Of a DNA stretch of 8,315 bases, positions 5,409 to 8,315 are shown piece by piece. The notes beneath the pieces are model-generated. The model was not told the DNA's origin. It made no database searches and was given only the letters and a program-made list of their open reading frames with translations. The stretch spans positions 1 through 8,315 of the forward strand of contig JAMBLK010000212.1 of the NCBI GenBank assembly GCA_023336855.1, in the 5' to 3' direction. The DNA comes from Actinomycetes bacterium (lineage in GTDB: Bacteria > Actinomycetota > Acidimicrobiia > Spongiisociales > UBA5794). A program made the translations under genes and the position numbers. Position 1 is the first letter of the stretch. Each line of letters opens with the position of its first letter.

Positions 5409-7019
5409 CTACGTGGTATCGATGCGGAAATTGCGCATCATCCCCATGTCCTCATGCTCGAGGATGTGGCAGTGGTAGAGGAACAGTCCGGGGAAGGTCG
5501 TGAATCGGCGAAGCACTCGGACCTTCTCGCCCGGCATGACGAGGACGGTGTCTTTCCAGCCGTCGTCGACATAGCCGCCGCTGACAGTCTCCCAGGCAGC
5601 GCGCCCATCGTTGTCGATCGACCGGTCGAGGATCTGGAACTGTTGTCCGTGCATGTGCATCGGATGGGCGAGTCCTCCACCCATGCCTCCGCCCATCATG
5701 CCTCCGCCCATGCCTCCGCCGGTGTTGTGGAACTCCCAGATCTCGGTGGTGCCGTGTGTGACGATCTCTTCCTCGGCCACATTCGTCATCTGGAACGTTC
5801 GACCGTTGAGTGTCCAGGTCCCCTGCGCCATCGCGAGCGTCACGACTCGCGGGCTGTCGATGTTCACTGCTTCGTCAACCGCAGCGAAACCCGGGTTCGA
5901 GAGACGGTCGGGGAGTGGGTCGCTGGAGTCGGCGGCACTGTCGATCGGGAATGACGCAACGTCGAATCCCGCTCCGAGCGGGAGGGCGGCTGTCCCTCCC
6001 ATCATTCCGCCCATCTGGGGGGCCGTAAACGGGAGGCTGACGAGGGTTCTCGTGCGGCCGATCTCATCGGACGCGAAATCGGCCCAGAGGTCCACACGCT
6101 CGGCGGGACCCAGTGTCACGTACGGCCGGGTTACGGGTGTCTCGAGCAGTCCTCCGTCCGTCGTCAGGATGGTCAGCGGTGTCCCGTCGCTCCACGCAAG
6201 CTTGTAGATGCGTGAGTTCGACCCGTTGAGGACACGAAGCCGGTAGGACCGTGTCGCCACGGGGAACTCAGCGTTGAGGTGCCCGTTGACGAGGATCTCG
6301 TCTCCAAGGAACCCGATCATCCGATCCATCATGCCATTCGGCAGGTAGACCAACTCGTCGCCGTTGAACGTCCGGTCCTGGATGACGAGCGGGATGTCGA
6401 ATTCGCCGCGTGGGAGCGTGAGCGCATCTTCCTCGTCGTCGGAGATGAGGATGAGCCCGGCCATCCCGGCGTAGACCTGCGGGCCCGTGCGCCCGTGTGG
6501 ATGCGGGTGGTACCAGTAGGTACCGGCGCGGTTGTCGACGGTGAATTCGTACACGTAGCGGCCGCCTTCCGGCACCGCGAATCTAGGGTGTCCGTCCATG
6601 TCCTCTGGCACATCGAGGCCGTGCCAGTGCACGATCGACTCGTCGGGGATCTCGTTGTCGAAGACCAAGCGGACGCGCTGGCCCCGCTGGAATCGGAAGG
6701 TCGGTCCGAGGTAGGAGCCGGCGATGGGTTCCACGGTGTCGGGATCGCCCTGGATCACCTCGGCGGCGTATCGCCACACGTCGGTCGTGGATCCCGGCCG
6801 GATCTCGACGCGGTCCGGGAACGCCCGCAACGCGATCTCCACGTCGACAGGTCCACCCGGTGGCACCGTCGATGGCGTCGTTGATTCCGCCGCAAGCATG
6901 CTCGTCGTAGTCGAAACGATCGCGCCGCCCCCGGGCGTGCAGGCAGCCACCACCAGCGCGGCAACACCGGTTCCGGAGAGAGCGAGAAATGTGCGTCTGG
7001 ACAAAGGGTGTTCGGGCAT
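5409..7019 (-). CDS. Multicopper oxidase, CueO-like, Tat-exported with lipobox
   Basis: This 536-aa, three-cupredoxin oxidase probably oxidises Cu(I) to Cu(II) outside the membrane using O2. The N-terminus has a Tat motif SRRTFLA (7-13), a hydrophobic core and LVVAAC with Cys27 as a lipobox, then a Thr/Ser/Pro linker. Copper ligand blocks are all present: HWHG (131-134), HPHPHG (171-176, with WYHPH as in CueO), HPMHMHG (452-458) and HCHILEHEDMGMM (516-528), the last supplying the type 1 Cys517, His522 and Met527. A Gly/Met stretch GGGMGGGMMGGGMGGGL lies at 434-450 just before HPMHMHG, and another (QMGGMMGG) at 335-342; CueO also has a Met-rich region for substrate copper. The ATG at 7019 puts the Tat signal at the N-terminus; the open frame to 7142 would bury it. 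There is no clear ribosome site. It lies 138 bp downstream of copA on the same strand and probably works with it. Confidence 0.95.
   Translation of the reverse strand: MPEHPLSRRTFLALSGTGVAALVVAACTPGGGAIVSTTTSMLAAESTTPSTVPPGGPVDVEIALRAFPDRVEIRPGSTTDVWRYAAEVIQGDPDTVEPIAGSYLGPTFRFQRGQRVRLVFDNEIPDESIVHWHGLDVPEDMDGHPRFAVPEGGRYVYEFTVDNRAGTYWYHPHPHGRTGPQVYAGMAGLILISDDEEDALTLPRGEFDIPLVIQDRTFNGDELVYLPNGMMDRMIGFLGDEILVNGHLNAEFPVATRSYRLRVLNGSNSRIYKLAWSDGTPLTILTTDGGLLETPVTRPYVTLGPAERVDLWADFASDEIGRTRTLVSLPFTAPQMGGMMGGTAALPLGAGFDVASFPIDSAADSSDPLPDRLSNPGFAAVDEAVNIDSPRVVTLAMAQGTWTLNGRTFQMTNVAEEEIVTHGTTEIWEFHNTGGGMGGGMMGGGMGGGLAHPMHMHGQQFQILDRSIDNDGRAAWETVSGGYVDDGWKDTVLVMPGEKVRVLRRFTTFPGLFLYHCHILEHEDMGMMRNFRIDTT
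5670..5720 (-). repeat. Gly/Met codon repeat within the oxidase gene
   Basis: An imperfect tandem run of GGCGGAGGCATG-like units encodes a glycine-rich stretch with four methionines (oxidase residues 434-450). It is in frame and coding. It probably gives a flexible Cu(I)-binding loop next to the type 1 copper site, and it could vary in copy number between strains. Confidence 0.7.
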
Positions 7020-7157
7020 GACACGACGATATCCGCCCGACTCGCCAATCGAACTCGATTCGTCATGGCGTTCGCGCGCAGCATGCCGGGCGTCGTCCGG
7101 TTCGACCCCGTTGCCGAACCGGCGGCGATGACCCCGTAGCATGGATCGACCCGCGCC
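7020..7157 (-). other. Gap between copA and oxidase gene with inverted repeat
   Basis: There is no separate gene here; the oxidase frame is open upstream but does not look like protein of this family. A 6-2-6 inverted repeat, AATCGAACTCGATT, lies at 7047-7060, 27 bp before the oxidase start. A GATATC (7027-7032) could act as a -10 but has no good -35. No MerR-type site of the kind found elsewhere in the window is present, so the oxidase may be read through from copA or use another regulator. Confidence 0.35.
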
Positions 7158-8315
7158 CTATCGACCGAAGCGCCGCAAGCGGACCGAGTTGGTCACGACC
7201 GACACCGATGAGAAGGCCATCGCGGCTGCGGCGATCATCGGGTTGAGGAACCCGAGCGCAGCGAGCGGGATCGCCGCGGTGTTGTAGCCGAATGCCCAGA
7301 AGAGGTTCTGCTTGATCGTGGAGAAGGTCTTCCGGGCCAACCGGAGTGACGTGACGGCGAGCATCGGATCGCCGCTCATCAGGACGACGTCGCCGGCTTC
7401 GATGGCGACGTCGGTACCCGAGCCTACCGCCATGCCGAGATCGGCCTGTGTGAGCGCCGGGGCGTCGTTGATGCCGTCTCCGACGAATCCGACGGACAGG
7501 CCCTGGTGCTGGAGCCTGCGGATCTCTTCTGCTTTGTCTCCGGGGAGGACCTCGGCGATCACATTGGTGATGCCGATCTCTGCGGCAATCGTCTCGGCAG
7601 TCCTCCGGTTGTCTCCGGTGAGCATGACGATGTCGACGCCCATGCCCTGGAGCGTTGCGACCGCCTCGGCCGATGATTCCCGGACCGTGTCTGCAACACC
7701 GATGGTTCCCCGCACGTCTCCGTCCCACCCGACCAGGAATGCCGTGTTGCCTGCGATCTCGATCTGCTCCATGGCGTCGGTGTATCGGCCGGGTATCTGA
7801 AGCCCGCGTTCGGCCATGAGCTTTGGCTTACCGACGGTCACTTGGACGCCGTCGACCGTACCGACGACTCCTTGGCCGCGGAGTGCTTCGAAGTCGTCGG
7901 GTGTCGTGAGTTCGACATCGCGTTCTTCGGCACCGAGGGCAACGGCCTTGCCGATGGGGTGTTCACTCGCGGCTTCGACCGACCCTGCCAGCCTCAGGAA
8001 TCGCTGGTTGTCATCGTCGGTCACGACATCGGTCAACGTCATCGCTCCGCGGGTGAGAGTGCCCGTCTTGTCGAAGACCATGACGTCGACGGAGCGGGCG
8101 CGTTCGAACACTTCGGCGTTCTTGAACAGCACGCCGAGTTCCGCTCCCCGGCCGGAGCCGACCATGATCGCTGTGGGTGTGGCAAGTCCCATGGCGCACG
8201 GGCAGGCGATGATGAGCACTGCGACGGCATTGCGGAGCGCCACCGGGGTGTCTCCGCCACTCACGAACATCCAGGTGACGAACACGCCGAGAGCGAGCAC
8301 GATCACGATGGGGAC
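7158..8315 (-). CDS. copA: CopA-type Cu(I)-exporting P1B ATPase (5' part cut by window edge)
   Basis: The visible 385 codons are the C-terminal half of a heavy-metal P-type ATPase; the N-terminal metal-binding domain and first helices lie beyond base 8315. In order: the metal-site helix with ACPCAMGLATPTA (CPC at 8196-8204), the phosphorylation site DKTGTLT (Asp at 8070-8072), SEHPIGKAV with the nucleotide-binding HP pair, LTGDNRRTAE, and the hinge VGDGINDAPAL. The last two helices carry GYN and MAFSSVSVV, the Tyr-Asn and MxxSS residues that mark the Cu(I) P1B-1 subgroup rather than Zn/Pb/Cd pumps. It therefore exports Cu(I) (or Ag(I)) from the cytoplasm. It ends with TAG at 7158-7160, and the copper oxidase gene follows on the same strand. 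The promoter is outside the window, so control by the local MerR cannot be tested here. Confidence 0.95.
   Translation of the reverse strand, partial: VPIVIVLALGVFVTWMFVSGGDTPVALRNAVAVLIIACPCAMGLATPTAIMVGSGRGAELGVLFKNAEVFERARSVDVMVFDKTGTLTRGAMTLTDVVTDDDNQRFLRLAGSVEAASEHPIGKAVALGAEERDVELTTPDDFEALRGQGVVGTVDGVQVTVGKPKLMAERGLQIPGRYTDAMEQIEIAGNTAFLVGWDGDVRGTIGVADTVRESSAEAVATLQGMGVDIVMLTGDNRRTAETIAAEIGITNVIAEVLPGDKAEEIRRLQHQGLSVGFVGDGINDAPALTQADLGMAVGSGTDVAIEAGDVVLMSGDPMLAVTSLRLARKTFSTIKQNLFWAFGYNTAAIPLAALGFLNPMIAAAAMAFSSVSVVTNSVRLRRFGR

Noticed and set aside
7020..7142. Longer start of the oxidase at 7142
   Set aside because: It would put 41 charged residues ahead of the Tat signal; no family support and no ribosome site.
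1..8315. Classical mercury operon (merA, merT, merP, merB)
   Set aside because: No mercuric reductase, MerP-type GMTCxxC or lyase is present; the pump and oxidase show Cu(I) motifs. Only the MerR family and the CC pair recall mer systems.
1..8315. Mobile element, tRNA or CRISPR boundaries
   Set aside because: No transposase, integrase, terminal inverted repeats, tRNA-like fold or regular repeat-spacer array was found.

Overview
This is a GC-rich (roughly 60-65%) bacterial window. Its codon use, MerR-type control, nearly leaderless starts and CueO-like copper genes suggest an Actinomycetota-type chromosome or genomic island, possibly Acidimicrobiia. That placement is inference only, because no rRNA or other taxonomic marker is present. 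No tRNA, rRNA, CRISPR array, transposase or integrase is visible. Almost all of the window reads as a heavy-metal (most likely copper) response locus.

Layout. Bases 1-1449 (minus strand) hold lspA (signal peptidase II) followed after 13 bp by a secreted coiled-coil M23 murein peptidase that runs off the left edge. Bases 1450-1728 are a divergent control region with two MerR-type promoters. Bases 1729-2796 (plus) hold a HesB/IscA-fold protein and a class I SAM methyltransferase, followed by a probable terminator. Bases 2902-4735 (minus) form a three-gene thiol-redox operon: a glutaredoxin-like CxxC protein, a CcdA-like membrane protein and a membrane-anchored TlpA-like CxxC protein. At 4846-5316 (plus) a MerR-family regulator is transcribed divergently from that operon, with a third MerR-type promoter between them. 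Bases 5409-8315 (minus) hold a Tat-exported, lipobox-bearing multicopper oxidase and, upstream of it, the C-terminal part of a CopA-type Cu(I) P-type ATPase that runs off the right edge.

The most striking signal is regulatory. Three promoters, at 1459-1490, 1666-1697 and 4787-4818, share the same build: TTGAC(C/A), a 20-bp spacer and a -10 hexamer. Each carries a near-identical pseudo-palindromic core of the type TTCCCCTCG..TGGAAGG in the spacer. A long spacer with a dyad in it is the hallmark of MerR-activated promoters. The single MerR gene here is therefore a plausible controller of a divided regulon: LspA and a cell-wall peptidase, a HesB-like protein and a methyltransferase, and a membrane-crossing thiol relay. 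No such site is visible upstream of the oxidase, and the copA promoter lies outside the window.

Proposed working model (inference): the ATPase expels Cu(I). The extracytoplasmic oxidase oxidises it and, if processed as a lipoprotein, would need LspA. The glutaredoxin/CcdA/TlpA chain passes reducing power outward to metal-damaged thiols. The HesB-like protein and the methyltransferase handle cytoplasmic Fe-S or thiol damage.
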